Source: Astropecten irregularis (lineage: Eukaryota; Echinodermata; Asteroidea; Paxillosida; Astropectinidae). From it: a stretch of DNA of 64,000 nt. Positions 49,301 to 57,374 of the stretch are shown in pieces. Numbering within the stretch: the first letter of the stretch is position 1; every line of letters begins with the position of its first letter. The translations under genes and the position numbers were made by a program. Location of the stretch: NCBI GenBank assembly GCA_963971285.1, contig OZ020255.1, positions 8,328,931 through 8,392,930 on the forward strand, given 5' to 3'. The notes below the pieces were generated by a model. That model was not told the DNA's origin. It worked only from the letters and a program-made list of their open reading frames with translations, and ran no database searches.

Positions 49301-52300
49301 TCGTCAGCTGCTCCTCTCTCCTACATTCTGGCATTTCGTCAGCTGCTCGTCTGTTCTACATCCCGGCAGTTCATCAGCTGCTCGTCCATCCTACATTCTG
49401 ACAGTTCGTCATCTGCTCGTCCGTCCTATATTCTGGCAGTTCCTCAGCTGCTCGTCTGTCCTACATTCTGGCAGTTCCTCAGCTGCTCGTCCGTCCAATA
49501 TTCTGGTAGTTCATCAACTGCTCGTCTTTCCTATATTCTGGCAGTTCATCAACTGCTCGTCTGTCCTACATTCTGGCAGTTCATCAACTGCTCATCTGTC
49601 CTACATTCTGGCAGTTCATCAACTGCTCGTCTGTGCTATATTCTGGCAGTTCATCAACTGCTCGTCTGTGCTATATTCTGGCAGTTCATCAACTGCTCGT
49701 CTGTGCTATATTCTGGCTGTTCATCAACTGCTCGTCTTTCCTATATTCTGGCAGTTCATCAACTGCTCATCCGTCCTATTTTCTGGCAGTTCATCAACTA
49801 CTCATCCGTCCTATTTTCTGGCAGTTCATCAGCTCTCTTACATTCCTGCAGTTTGTCAGCCGCTTGTGCGTCCTACATGGTCATGGCTTCTGACTCCCAA
49901 ACAAACAAAGATAATTGACTATTAAGGACACCATCAACATAGGGCTGTAAAGCTCAGTTGGTAGAGTACCTGAACAATATTGAGGATGTTGCCGGCTAAA
50001 ACCCCGCTCCAGTTTGTTTTCTTTGTTCACTTTTCAGTGATTCAAATTTACCTCTAATTTTCTCAAGTGCTTTAGTCATTAATTTCAGGAAAAATCAACA
50101 AGTACTGGTACATGTATGTACGTTTGGATCCTGGCAGGATCCATCTCTGAGGCTAATCTGACTGCTAATTCCGAAGCATTTGATATATTCCAGGTCATTA
50201 TTTTGGTTGATGTGCAGTTTGCAGCAGTTTCATACAAGTTTGTACTGACAACATTTCTTCCCCTGTTTATTTCTCCCACCTGCAGTTGTATCTTATGGTT
50301 AAAGTATGGCATTCTCAAGGAGGACAGTACGTTGATCGTTGTCAACTTGGTCGGAGTCGTCCTGGAGTCTCTGTATATTGCAGTCTACTACCTCCATGAA
50401 TTTGAAAAGGTACGTCACCTCTAGCCCATATACTCTTTAGCTACCATCAGGCGTGGTTCTACAGGGTGCTAGAGGGGGGCTTGAGCCCCCGGATTTTGTC
50501 TAGCCCCCTAACAAAAAAATACCACTAGCCTTAGAGAACTTTCTGCTAGGATTGAAACGTCAAGCCCTCCTAACTAGCCTCTGAGAAAGATCCTGCTATG
50601 AACAAAACATCAGGACCTTCTAACTAGCCTTTGAGAAAGATCCTGCTAGGATCAAAATATCAGGCCCTCCTAACTAGCCTCTGAGAAAGATCCTGCTATG
50701 AACAAAACATCAGGACCTTCTAACTAGCCTTTGAGAAAGATCCTGCTAGGATCAAAATATCAGGCCCTCCTTACTAGCCTCTGAGAAAGATCCTGGTAGA
50801 TAGAAATGTCAGACCCTCCTATCTAGCCTCTGAGAATGATCCTGCTAGGATCGAAACGTCAGGCCTTCCTAACTAGCCTCTGAGAAAGATCCTGCTAGGA
50901 TTGAAACGTCAGGCACTCCTAACTAGCCTCTGAGAAAGATCCTGCTAGGATTGAAATGTCAAGCCCTCCTAACTAGCCTCTGAGAAAGATTTTGCTAGGA
51001 TTGAAATGTCAAGCCCTCCTAACTAGCCTCTGAGAAAGATTTTGCTAGGATCGAAACATCAGGCCTTCTGACTATTCTCTTGAAAAGATCCTGCTAGGAT
51101 CAAAACGTCAGGCCCTCCTAACTAGCCTCTGAGAAAGATAGAAATGTCAGGCCCTCCGAACTAGCCTCTGAGAATGATCCTGCTAGGATCGAAACGTCAG
51201 GCCCTCCTAACTAGCCTCTGAAAAATATCCTGCTAGGATTGAAACATCAGGCCCTCCTAACTAGCCTCTGAGAAAGATTCTGTTTGGATCGAACATCGGG
51301 CCCTCCTAACTCAAAGCAATTTATTTCAGGTCATTTTTTTGGTTGATGAGCACTTGGCCTCATCAGTCATCAAACTAGACGTAATGGTCATCTTCGACCA
51401 CGAAGGATGAACAACAGTTATTAACTGTTTTAGCCTTCTCCGTTTGTTTTTGTGCACAGGTTAGTATACACAGGAAGCTTGTGTACAGCGGCCTTGTGGT
51501 GTTCCCGATCCTCACCTACGTTAAGTTCTACATCGATGATCTGGGCGTGGCCCTGGGTCAGCTGGGCTGGATCTGCAGCTGCTGTTCGGTCACAATGTAC
51601 GGGTCACCTCTCAGCACCGTGGTGAGTCTTGAATGCTCAGTCTTCCAAATCAGAATTTGTGACCAATTTGTGACCTTGATTTTTATGAAAATGAAAGAAT
51701 GTAGGTTTGTGGTGACACAATGTAATCTCTTCTGTGAGAGTGTGTGGTTCTGAGAAGAACCGGTGGTATTATCTCGACGTTCCGAACAGTGTGCTCTGTT
51801 CATCTTCAGGAGACTGACTGAGTGTCCTCAGGAGAGTGACAGTCACTCTCCTGAGGACGAACAGAGCACGCTGTTTGGAACATCGAGATAATACCATCGG
51901 TTCTTCTCAGAACCACACACTCTCACAGAAGAGATTACATGGTGTCACCGCAAACCTACCTTCCTTTTTAGTACTTCCACCATGCATAGCTTCAAGTCTT
52001 ATTGATTTTTATTACGTACTCAATTTGAGTGTGTAGTTACTCAATTACTTGATAATGGTGTGGCTACTCAAGTACTGATAAAGGTTGTACACGTGACAGC
52101 TCAAATACTGAAAAGGGGTCTGATCAATCTTTCAGAAATTATGGTGTGGCTCATGTACATTTATAATACGGTGTGGCCACTCAAAGACTGAATTCGGGTT
52201 AAAACAAGGTGTGGCCACTCAATGCGCAGTATTTTTGAACGCTAGAGGGCGCTTCGAATTACTTCCGGGGTCATTTGACAATGCCTTGTTCTTGTGTACC

Positions 52301-55300
52301 GCTGTGTCAAAATACAACTCGTACATGTCGTAGTAAAAATATACACTTCTATCGTATCCCAAAAGACAAAATTGTCCGTAAATGACCTCTGCTCAATTGA
52401 CAATTAACCGGACCGTACCCCCGGAAGTAAATAATGTACACCTAACAGCGCCCTCATGCGTTCAAAAATACCGCGCATTACCAAAGTAAGGACATGTCCA
52501 CTATGGTGTGGCACTAATATCCTCTAATATAATAAGGGTGTGGCCACTCAAATACTGAAAGAAGAATAAGACTACACCATACTGAAATAATTGCGTTTGA
52601 GTGCACATGGAAAAATCATGGGCCGTATCAGTTAAGATTTGAACCCACAACCTCCTGCTTACTAGTGCAGATATCATACCACTAGTCCACCAAGCTGGCT
52701 GGGGTTTAGCAGGTTTCAAAACCTCAGCTCCGACTCAGGCTCTGACTCCGGCTCAATTTCGTGAATCCATTCTAAAATAACAGGTATCAAAATAGAGGCT
52801 TTTGGCTGCAGTTTGGAAGTAGATTCTCTGGTTTGAAAAAAAATAAAAACAGAGCTTCAGCTTCAATGAAAAACTACAACTACTATATTTTCAGCATATG
52901 AATGAGAGAGATGAAGCCAGAGCCTGAGCCGGAGCCGAGGTCTGGAATAGGCCTCATTATAGTCTTGCTTCACGACGTTGTTATTACTCGAATGTATAAA
53001 CTGATTACCCGCACTGACCGGCATGCTCGTACATGTACGTAAAGATCTCTCTGTAACAACGTCTTGGGAATCCTGTAAAGGCTGTGAGTTGCATGCACAC
53101 CTCGTTAGTATTATATACATGTATGTTGCACGCTACATCGTCTCCATGACACACTGTTGAATATGTATGATTGCCTGCACTGACCTGCACACACGTACAT
53201 GTGTATGGTTTTATTGGCTGCGCCTGACATCAAAAGCAACACATGTGCAATATGTTCCCCCCATTTTCGGGGAGAGATTTTACAGGATTCCCAAGATGTT
53301 TTTTAATACAGACAGGTCCGTGCATACATGCGTGTGGATCACCTGTACGTGCGTGCGGGTCAGTGCAGGTAATCAATTCGTACGTTCAAGTATCAACACC
53401 AACAATGTCGTGAACCAAGACTACGCTAAATATCGCAGTGGGTACCGTATGATTGATTTTATTGTTGTTGTTATTTTGGAACACAGGTGGAAGTTATCCA
53501 GACGAAGAGCACCGTGTCCATGGCTTTTCCCCTGTCCCTGGCCAACTTCCTGGTTGCTCTGGAGTGGGCCTTCTATGGCCATATCATCATGGACAACTTT
53601 GTCAAGGTAAGAAGGTCTTCTTCTTGCTCGAGGTCGTTCTAATCAATCCGTACTATGGGGGGAAAATATAGCTGTATCTCTCAGAGCCAGGTCCTGGCAC
53701 TTGGTATGAGGCTGTGAAGAGAAGTCCATCCACCTTCTAAGCGATGTGAGATACAGTGCCCTACCAGGTGGTCGCCAGAACCTGGCACTTGGTGTGAGGC
53801 TGGGAAGAGCAGTCCACCTGCCTTCTAGGCGATGGGAGGTACAGTGCTCTACCAGGTGGTCGCCAGGTCCTGGCGCTCGGTGTGAGGCTCTGAAGAGCAG
53901 TATGTCTGCCTTCTAGGCGATGGGAGGTACAGTGCTCTACCAGTTAGTTGGCTGTCTGTGCTTTGCCACTCTTGAGTCGCGTCTGTCTACAACTGAAATG
54001 TTCCACAGATGCATGCAGGCTTGACATCGCCCAACGCCGGTGCAGAGTCAGTAGTAAGGTCGATGAGGGACCATAGGCCTTATTCATGGCGCATCCATCT
54101 TGTCACCTGCCTTGTATACCCGTTGGAAAAGATAACACCAATTGTATAAAGAAAACGGGCACCAGACTATTTTTAATCCAAGCTTCGGTTTGATTGTACT
54201 GCTTTGAATGTAGGATGGATGCACTGTGAATAAGGCCTATTCCTTGGGAGACTGTGGTAATGTGTGGTAAGCAGCAGGGTTAGGGTAATACCATAACTGA
54301 CACAGACTAGCATTGGGTCTCAACTCCCCAAATACTACACGCCAAGTACTATCGACCATCCTACACTACACTCTATCTGGCTGGTGAAGAACTTGGTCCC
54401 AAACTTTCAAGCTACAAATCCCAATACTTACAGAAGGTATGCATTTCATAAGGTGTAAGCTTGAAGAGGATGTTCAACACTCAAACCTCGCTTTATTTGT
54501 TAATAGAACTTATGCTTAAATTACTTGAAATGAGAAAAAATCTAACACTGAATACAGACAGAGAGTCTTTTTTTATGATTTTTCTTTCAGCCCGCAAGCT
54601 TTCCAAAATTCAGATTCTGTGAATTTCGTCAATGGGAGCTGCAGACAAATTTGTCTGATTTTGTGACGTCAGACATGAGAGCCTTTTCTTTTAAACAAAA
54701 GGCTCAATACATGTATATCTGACGTCACAAAATCACTCAGATTTGTCTGCTGCCCCCATTGACGAAATTCAGACAATCTCAATTTTGGGAAGCTTGCGGG
54801 TTGAGCATGTTGAAAGAAAAATCTTGAAAAAAAGATTCTCTTTCTGTGTTCAGTGTGAGATGAATTTAAGGATTATAGTTCTAACAAATAAAGCAAGGTT
54901 TGTTGAGTGTTGAACATCCTCTTTATTACACTTTGCATGGCTTGTCAAAAATCTCGGTCCCAAATTAAAAGCTAAATATTCCCTTACTTATAGAAGTTAT
55001 GCATTTTACAACTAGCCCATGGAATGCAGTTTAATAGTGAAAATCCCTTGCAGATAGTAAATGGCAATTCCTTAGGGCCTTTTCCAAACCTTGGCTCTGG
55101 CTCCGGCTCCGGCTCCGGCTCCATTTCGTGAATCCATTCTAAAATAACGCGTATCAAAATAGAGGCTTTATCATACGGTTTGGAAGTAGATACTCTATTT
55201 TGAACAAGAAAACAGAGATTCAGCTTCAATAAAAAGCACCAACCTATATTTTCAGCATATGGATGACAGAGACGAAGCCGGAGCCGGAGCCGAGGTTTGG

Positions 55301-56028
55301 AAAAGGGCCTTAGTTTCTGTAAGTGGAGCCGTAAGGTGGGGCTCTGCACTAGCTAGTCATTGGTTTGAATCCAACGTAACATGCCTCAGGCTTTGTAGTG
55401 AGTTACGTCATCTCAGCTCTTCAAACTACTAAACATACTTGCTAGCCTGTGTCAGTTATGGTATTACCCTAACCCTGCTGCTTACCACACATTACCACAG
55501 TCTCTACAGGGGGAACTGGATCATAAACCATGCATTGGTGCATTGTGGTATTCAGTATACTGCACTTACGACAGGGAAAACTATGTGTGGTAAATTGTGA
55601 TATGCATATGGTAAGGGTTGTATGTGAATTTCAATGGGAGACTTTTGAGAACCGGTCTTCAAGTCAACAGCGCATGCGCACGCACGACAGCGCAGGCGCA
55701 AAACAACGCGCATGCTCACAATTGCGTGCGCATACACTGTTGACTTGAAGACCGGTTCTCCAAAGTCTCCCATTACAGAATACATACATGTACATATACA
55801 ATTTCATTTGTCAGTTTGTTAAAGTGGTTACTTTTTTGAACATGTCCGCCTCTTTTTCACGCTTTTCTCCGTCAACCTGACTCTGTCATTTATATTTTAC
55901 CCATTCTGATGCAGATCCCCAACATCATTGGTGCCCTTCTCGGCTTCATCCAGTTACTGCTATTTTACTGCTATGCGGGCTCGCCGGGTACCGGGAACCA
56001 GGCCTCAGCACCAATCCGAATGGTATGA
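34248..56028 (+). CDS. SWEET1 (SLC50A1-like): SWEET sugar transporter, six coding exons, 225 aa
   Basis: Exons 34248-34327, 39108-39185, 50286-50409, 51460-51621, 53487-53606 and 55915-56028 join in frame (678 nt with stop). All five introns are GT-AG. The product has the seven-helix SWEET layout: first MtN3/saliva repeat about residues 10-92, linker helix about 100-120, second repeat about 125-210. Seen family motifs: TGIQIC (25-30), SVFPFL (43-48, Pro46), WLKYG (57-61), VNLVG (72-76, Asn73), YGSPL (141-145, Pro144), TKSTVSMAFPLSL (154-166, Pro163), WAFYG (175-179), PNIIG (190-194). SWEETs are bidirectional facilitators of glucose and other sugars at the plasma membrane or Golgi; the animal forms are about 220 aa, as here. 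The start is the first of three close in-frame ATGs (MAMAM), with A at -3. The gene looks complete and intact. It is stretched to 21.8 kb by repeat-filled introns. Confidence 0.95.
34365..35141. repeat. 23-bp minisatellite in SWEET intron 1 (left parts)
   Basis: Copies of GTCAATATTCAAACTATTGCCCG. A SINE (34511-34884) splits the tract, and a hAT element inserts at 35142. The tract resumes at 37096-37180. Confidence 0.9.
34511..34884 (+). mobile_element. tRNA-derived SINE with (ATT)n tail
   Basis: tRNA-like head with A-box TGGCCTAGTGG and B-box GGTTCGAATCC. The body includes 'CCTTGAGCAAGATGCTTTGTC' and 'CACCCAGGTGTAAATGGGTA', sequence typical of widespread metazoan SINE cores. The 3' end is 'CTTTATAAATGCCCG' and then ATT repeats. 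Inserted in the 23-bp minisatellite. Confidence 0.85.
35142..37095. mobile_element. hAT-type element, 1954 bp, non-autonomous or decayed
   Basis: Inverted ends TAGGCTTGGGCGGT and ACCGCCCAAGCCTA, followed inward by 'ACGGTAATACCG' and 'CGGTATACCG' repeats. Perfect 8-bp duplication TTGCCTGG at 35134-35141 and 37096-37103. The inside has a minus-strand frame of about 168 codons (36617 down to 36114) broken by one stop near 36339, with a Ser/Asp-rich second part (NDHSGSDSDSFS); I do not recognise it. No hAT transposase core is seen. Confidence 0.88.
37096..37180. repeat. 23-bp minisatellite, right part
   Basis: Continuation of the intron 1 tract after the hAT insertion ('GCCCGGTCAGTATTCAAACTA'). 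Confidence 0.85.
37510..37862 (-). mobile_element. TTAA-type MITE, variant family
   Basis: Inverted relative of 33670-34039: starts TTAAAGATACAATTTACATG and ends at CCCTTTAAAGGG. Shares 'GGTCACAGGACTGCA' and 'AAACTTTGTCTGATC'-like sequence. Confidence 0.6.
38269..38315. repeat. Palindrome of SINE tail sequence
   Basis: GTCATTGAAAAGTGAACAAA followed by its reverse complement TTTGTTCACTTTTCAATGAC. The same tail follows the tRNA-like modules elsewhere, so this is a head-less pair of SINE ends. Confidence 0.75.
38490..38795 (+). mobile_element. TTAA-type MITE, variant family, worn
   Basis: Shares 'GATCTCGGGGTAAGATCAAAA' and 'GGATCAGACAAAGTGTGAGTG' with 33670-34039; the ends are eroded. Confidence 0.55.
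39108..39185 (+). CDS. SWEET1 (SLC50A1-like): SWEET exon 2
   Basis: Acceptor CTCTTTCAG. Reads IQICMKIKRQGNTKNVSVFP and FLASEI; donor AG|GTAAGA. The IQIC join restores the family motif exactly, which fixes the splice phase. Confidence 0.93.
40800..46263. repeat. About 2.1-2.2 kb higher-order repeats within the 35-bp array
   Basis: Complex marker blocks recur at offsets of 2201 bp (40800 to 43001, 41205 to 43406) and 2117 bp (43001 to 45118, 43406 to 45523, 43531 to 45648). Each contains an inverted stretch and the same junction, so whole blocks of about 60 units were amplified. Confidence 0.85.
41963..42162. other. Assembly gap (200 N)
   Basis: Exactly 200 unknown bases inside an inverted block of the 35-bp array. 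The round size suggests a placeholder, so the true array length is unknown here. Confidence 0.99.
49895..50045 (+). repeat. SINE with degraded tRNA-like module (49943-50014)
   Basis: Same family as 19314-19385: 'AACAAACAAAGATAATTGACTATTA' before and 'TTTCTTTGTTCACTTTTCAGTGA' after. The B-box is eroded (GGCTAAAACCC). Borders the end of the 35-bp array. Confidence 0.75.
50110..50235. repeat. Relic of the 50-bp-repeat element, tail part
   Basis: 'GGATCCTGGCAGGATCCATCTCTGAGGCTAAT' resembles the 50-bp unit, followed by 'GCATTTGATATATT', 'CAGGTCATT' and 'GCAGTTTGCAGCAGTTT', which recur at 51326-51350 and 59708-59762. Sits directly upstream of SWEET exon 3. Confidence 0.65.
50286..50409 (+). CDS. 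SWEET1 (SLC50A1-like): SWEET exon 3
   Basis: Acceptor CTCCCACCTGCAG. Reads CILWLKYGILKED through YYLHEFEK; donor AAG|GTACGT. Completes the first MtN3 repeat with Trp57 and Asn73. Confidence 0.94.
50448..50530. mobile_element. End of a hAT-like MITE
   Basis: CAGGCGTGGTTCTACAGGG, related to the element at 10221-10529, then G/C tracts with 'GCTAGAGGGGGG' and 'TAGCCCCC'. No opposite end is found; the 50-bp array follows. Confidence 0.55.
50530..51315. repeat. 50-bp tandem repeat in SWEET intron 3 (about 15 copies)
   Basis: Unit TAACTAGCCTCTGAGAAAGA plus TCCTGCTAGGATCGAAACGT plus CAGGCCCTCC. Exact 50-bp spacing at 50571, 50621 and 50671. Later copies are shortened or altered. Downstream comes the conserved tail 'TTTCAGGTCATTTTTTTGGT'. 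Confidence 0.92.
51460..51621 (+). CDS. SWEET1 (SLC50A1-like): SWEET exon 4
   Basis: Acceptor TTTTGTGCACAG. Reads VSIHRKLVYSG through TMYGSPLSTV; donor GTG|GTGAGT. Linker helix and first helix of the second repeat. Confidence 0.94.
51701..51960. repeat. Fold-back element in SWEET intron 4
   Basis: Arms of about 100 bp (GTAGGTTTGTGGTGACAC... and its reverse complement at the other end), about 92-95% alike by eye, meeting near 51838 where GAGAGTGACAGTCACTCTC is a near-perfect palindrome. Confidence 0.88.
52221..52479 (+). mobile_element. THAP-bearing MITE, P-like
   Basis: Inverted ends AATGCGCAGTATTTTTGAAC and GTTCAAAAATACCGCGCATT, then 'GAGGGCGCT' on both sides. 259 bp. It encloses the THAP start at 52281-52385. 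No clear target duplication is seen. Confidence 0.75.
52281..52385 (+). pseudogene. THAP-domain N-terminal fragment (34 codons)
   Basis: MPCSCVPLCQNT...KNIHFYRIPKDK, then a stop. The MPxxC-x3-C start, the aromatic HFYRIP and Lys-rich end match THAP domain residues 1 to about 32. The second Cys-x2-His pair is absent, so it cannot make a full zinc fold. Transposase remnant. Confidence 0.72.
52628..52705 (-). repeat. tRNA-like SINE head, second family
   Basis: The minus strand reads A-box-like TGGTGGACTAGTGG and B-box GGGTTCAAATC with suitable spacing. It differs from the 72-nt module family. Confidence 0.55.
52716..52948. mobile_element. GGAGCC-type MITE
   Basis: Ends TTTCAAAACCTCAGCTCCGA and GAGCCGAGGTCTGGAA. 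The inside shares 'CGTGAATCCATTCTAAAATAAC' with 55071-55313. Confidence 0.72.
52985..53390. repeat. Imperfect long inverted repeat
   Basis: Left arm around 52990-53075 ('CTTGGGAATCCTGTAAA', 'TGATTACCCGCACTGACC') and right arm around 53280-53390 ('TTTACAGGATTCCCAAG', 'GGGTCAGTGCAGGTAATCA') with TACATG-rich middles. A worn fold-back element upstream of exon 5. Confidence 0.65.
53487..53606 (+). CDS. SWEET1 (SLC50A1-like): SWEET exon 5
   Basis: Acceptor TTGGAACACAG. Reads VEVIQTKSTVSMAFPLSLAN through IIMDNFVK; donor AAG|GTAAGA. Carries the highly conserved TKS...FPLSL segment. Confidence 0.95.
53684..53945. repeat. 88-bp tandem repeat, three copies
   Basis: 'CCAGGTCCTGGCACTTGGT' begins units at about 53687, 53775 and 53863; each continues with 'GTGAGGCT', 'CTTCTAGGCGATGGGAGG' and 'CTACCAGGTGGTCGCC'. 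In SWEET intron 5. Confidence 0.85.
54249..55503. mobile_element. Large nested fold-back element in SWEET intron 5
   Basis: Outer inverted ends of about 64 bp (54249-54311 and 55440-55503; 'ACTGTGGTAATGTGTGGTAA', 'AGGGTAATACCATAACTGAC'). A second, inner inverted repeat has arms at about 54461-54690 and 54700-54925, with 'TGACGTCACAAAATC' near its centre. A GGAGCC-type MITE (55071-55313) is nested inside. No coding content. Confidence 0.82.
55071..55313. mobile_element. GGAGCC-type MITE (most complete copy)
   Basis: Ends CTTAGGGCCTTTTCCAAACC and GGTTTGGAAAAGGGCCTTAG, then (GGCTCC)n on one side and (GGAGCC)n on the other. 243 bp. Confidence 0.8.
55633..55774. mobile_element. Palindromic MITE
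   Basis: Near-perfect arms AATGGGAGACTTTTGAGAAC and GTTCTCCAAAGTCTCCCATT extending through CCGGTCTTCAAGTCAACAG, with a GC-rich loop of GCGCATGCGCACG-like sequence. The outer ends match those of the THAP element at 56223-56680, so it may be its deletion derivative. Confidence 0.85.
55915..56028 (+). CDS. SWEET1 (SLC50A1-like): SWEET exon 6 and stop
   Basis: Acceptor CATTCTGATGCAG. Reads IPNIIGALLGFIQLLLFYCY and then a short polar tail ending IRMV, TGA. Last helix and cytosolic tail. Confidence 0.94.
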   Translation: MPNIIGALLGFIQLLLFYCYAGSPGTGNQASAPIRMV

Positions 56029-56222
56029 TGGAAACCTTGAGCTTGTCACTGGTACCCACATTGTCACTGGTTCCATAGCGATGCATAGTTCTATTAGTAT
56101 GTATCTCTATGACTGGTACCCACATTGAAATGGAATGTTAAACTATGCCTTTTGTACATAGTATAATGTATATAACTTAAAGAATTTTTCCTTCAGTATT
56201 TTTTTGTTTTGTTCTCGCACCC

Positions 56223-56680
56223 TAATGGGACACTTTTGACTAGAAAAAGTGTGTCGATTTTGTAGTCATTGCTTTTGTGCACGAACATTCATCGTAAACG
56301 GCCATAAAATAAGCGAACAAAAATGGCTGGTACATACTGTGCAGTGTCCAGTTGTGGTGGCAGGGTGGACATGAGTTCCTAAGAACAAAAAATGCAGAAT
56401 CTGTGGAGATTGGCCATCAAAAGGGCGAGTTACAAACGATCATGGTGGCCGACGGCAAACAGCATAGTGTTTTATGCACAAAGTGTTACTTTGGCAAGCG
56501 AGACCAAACACATTATTCCTCACCAAACATAAGAATTTCACCTCACTTTGTGTTTTCGGGCATTAAAATTCGGGTTTGGCGGCAATGTGAAGCTAAAAAT
56601 TAAAAGTGTGTACAGAAGTTTTCAGGAGAACGGTAGTTTGCTGCCCTCTATCGACAGCCCGCTCCAAAAGTCTCCCATTG
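56223..56680 (+). mobile_element. THAP-bearing miniature element
   Basis: Ends TAATGGGACACTTTTG and CAAAAGTCTCCCATTG, with 'CCCTCTATCGACAG' near the right end. It contains an ATG reading MAGTYCAVSSCGGR (56323-56382). Lies in the 3' region of SWEET. Confidence 0.65.
56323..56382 (+). pseudogene. THAP-like start fragment (19 codons)
   Basis: MAGTYCAVSSCGGRVDMSS then stop. C6-x4-C11 close to the N terminus is THAP-like, but too little remains for a firm call. A longer frame (56352-56603, other phase) holds a VLCTKCYFGK stretch and is not recognised. Confidence 0.45.
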
Positions 56681-57011
56681 TTTTGCATTATTTTATTTCA
56701 TTGTGACGGACACTTTTCGACGAGAACATTTCTGATAATCAATACATGATTATAGGTTATTGATAAGTAATACTTGATAATCAATACTCCGTAATCGATA
56801 CATGATAATTGCTAAGTAATAATCTATACTAGTATTGATAATCAGTTCTTGGGATTCTACTATAGGGAACCAATACGACATGTTTAGAAGCGCTCGCCGC
56901 ATTTTTACGTTAGAAATCATGTCTGTCTGTGTCAAAACTTGATACTAACTTTATACTATCCGTTGATAAATCTGTACTATATACTCTATCTATTTTTATC
57001 ATCACACTACA
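56681..57011. other. Intergenic, short simple AT-rich repeats
   Basis: Repeated 'TTGATAATCAATACT' and 'TACTTGATAATC' words at 56730-56850. No gene seen. Confidence 0.5.
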
Positions 57012-57374
57012 TTAAAGGTAGTATCATACTTTGGTAAGAAACCAAAACAGAAATGTTCACAGATTTACGTATAACTTTATACAGGGTATGAAGATGGTGA
57101 TGGTAGAAACCTACTGTTAAAATTTTTTCGCCTGAAATGGTTTATTTATCCAGAAATGAGTAAAACAACGACCGAAAATATTTTTGATCTTTTAAAAGAT
57201 CAAAAATAAAAGAGGAAAGACTTAAGAAATACTGTGGCTGTTTTCTCAAAAAGTGGGCATCCTACGTATGGGACTGAAATTTTCACAGATGACTGTTACT
57301 GTATCTGTCTTGATATTCTTGCCCATGAATCTGTATTTCTTTGATAAAAACCCAAGTATGATATTACCTTGAAA
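57012..57374 (+). mobile_element. TTAA-type MITE
   Basis: Starts TTAAAGGTAGTATCATAC and ends GTATGATATTACCTTGAAA. Full-length relative of 29493-29863. Confidence 0.8.

Larger units (their letters stand above)
39340..49878. repeat. 35-bp minisatellite array filling SWEET intron 2 (about 300 copies)
   Basis: Unit GCTCGTCCGTCCTACATTCT plus GGCAGTTCATCAGCT, 35 bp. Variants in the last bases (CAACTG or CAGCTG, GACAG or GGCAG) define sub-blocks. Because 35 is not a multiple of 3 and the unit has no stop in any phase on +, all three frames are open for long distances, up to 1049 codons at 46769-49918. These are artefacts of the repeat: they lie wholly inside an intron of SWEET, start within a repeat unit and have no unique sequence beyond a few tail codons. 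Six or so blocks are inverted, and a 2.1-kb higher-order pattern is seen from about 40.2 to 46.3 kb. Confidence 0.96.
52020..52575. repeat. Degenerate tandem GTGTGGCCACTCAAATACTGA
   Basis: Imperfect copies at about 52057, 52117, 52175, 52210 and 52539. The tract is interrupted by the THAP-bearing MITE at 52221-52479. Confidence 0.7.

Noticed and set aside
39186-49878. LTR retroelement or other virus-derived element
   Set aside because: No gag, pol or env-like reading frame and no long terminal repeats were recognised anywhere in the window.
46769-49918. 1049-codon open frame as a large repetitive protein gene
   Set aside because: It is wholly inside a 35-bp minisatellite within SWEET intron 2, all three frames are equally open, and there is no unique domain, promoter or splice context.
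55530-55748. Small frame upstream of SWEET exon 6
   Set aside because: It runs through a palindromic MITE and has no domain.
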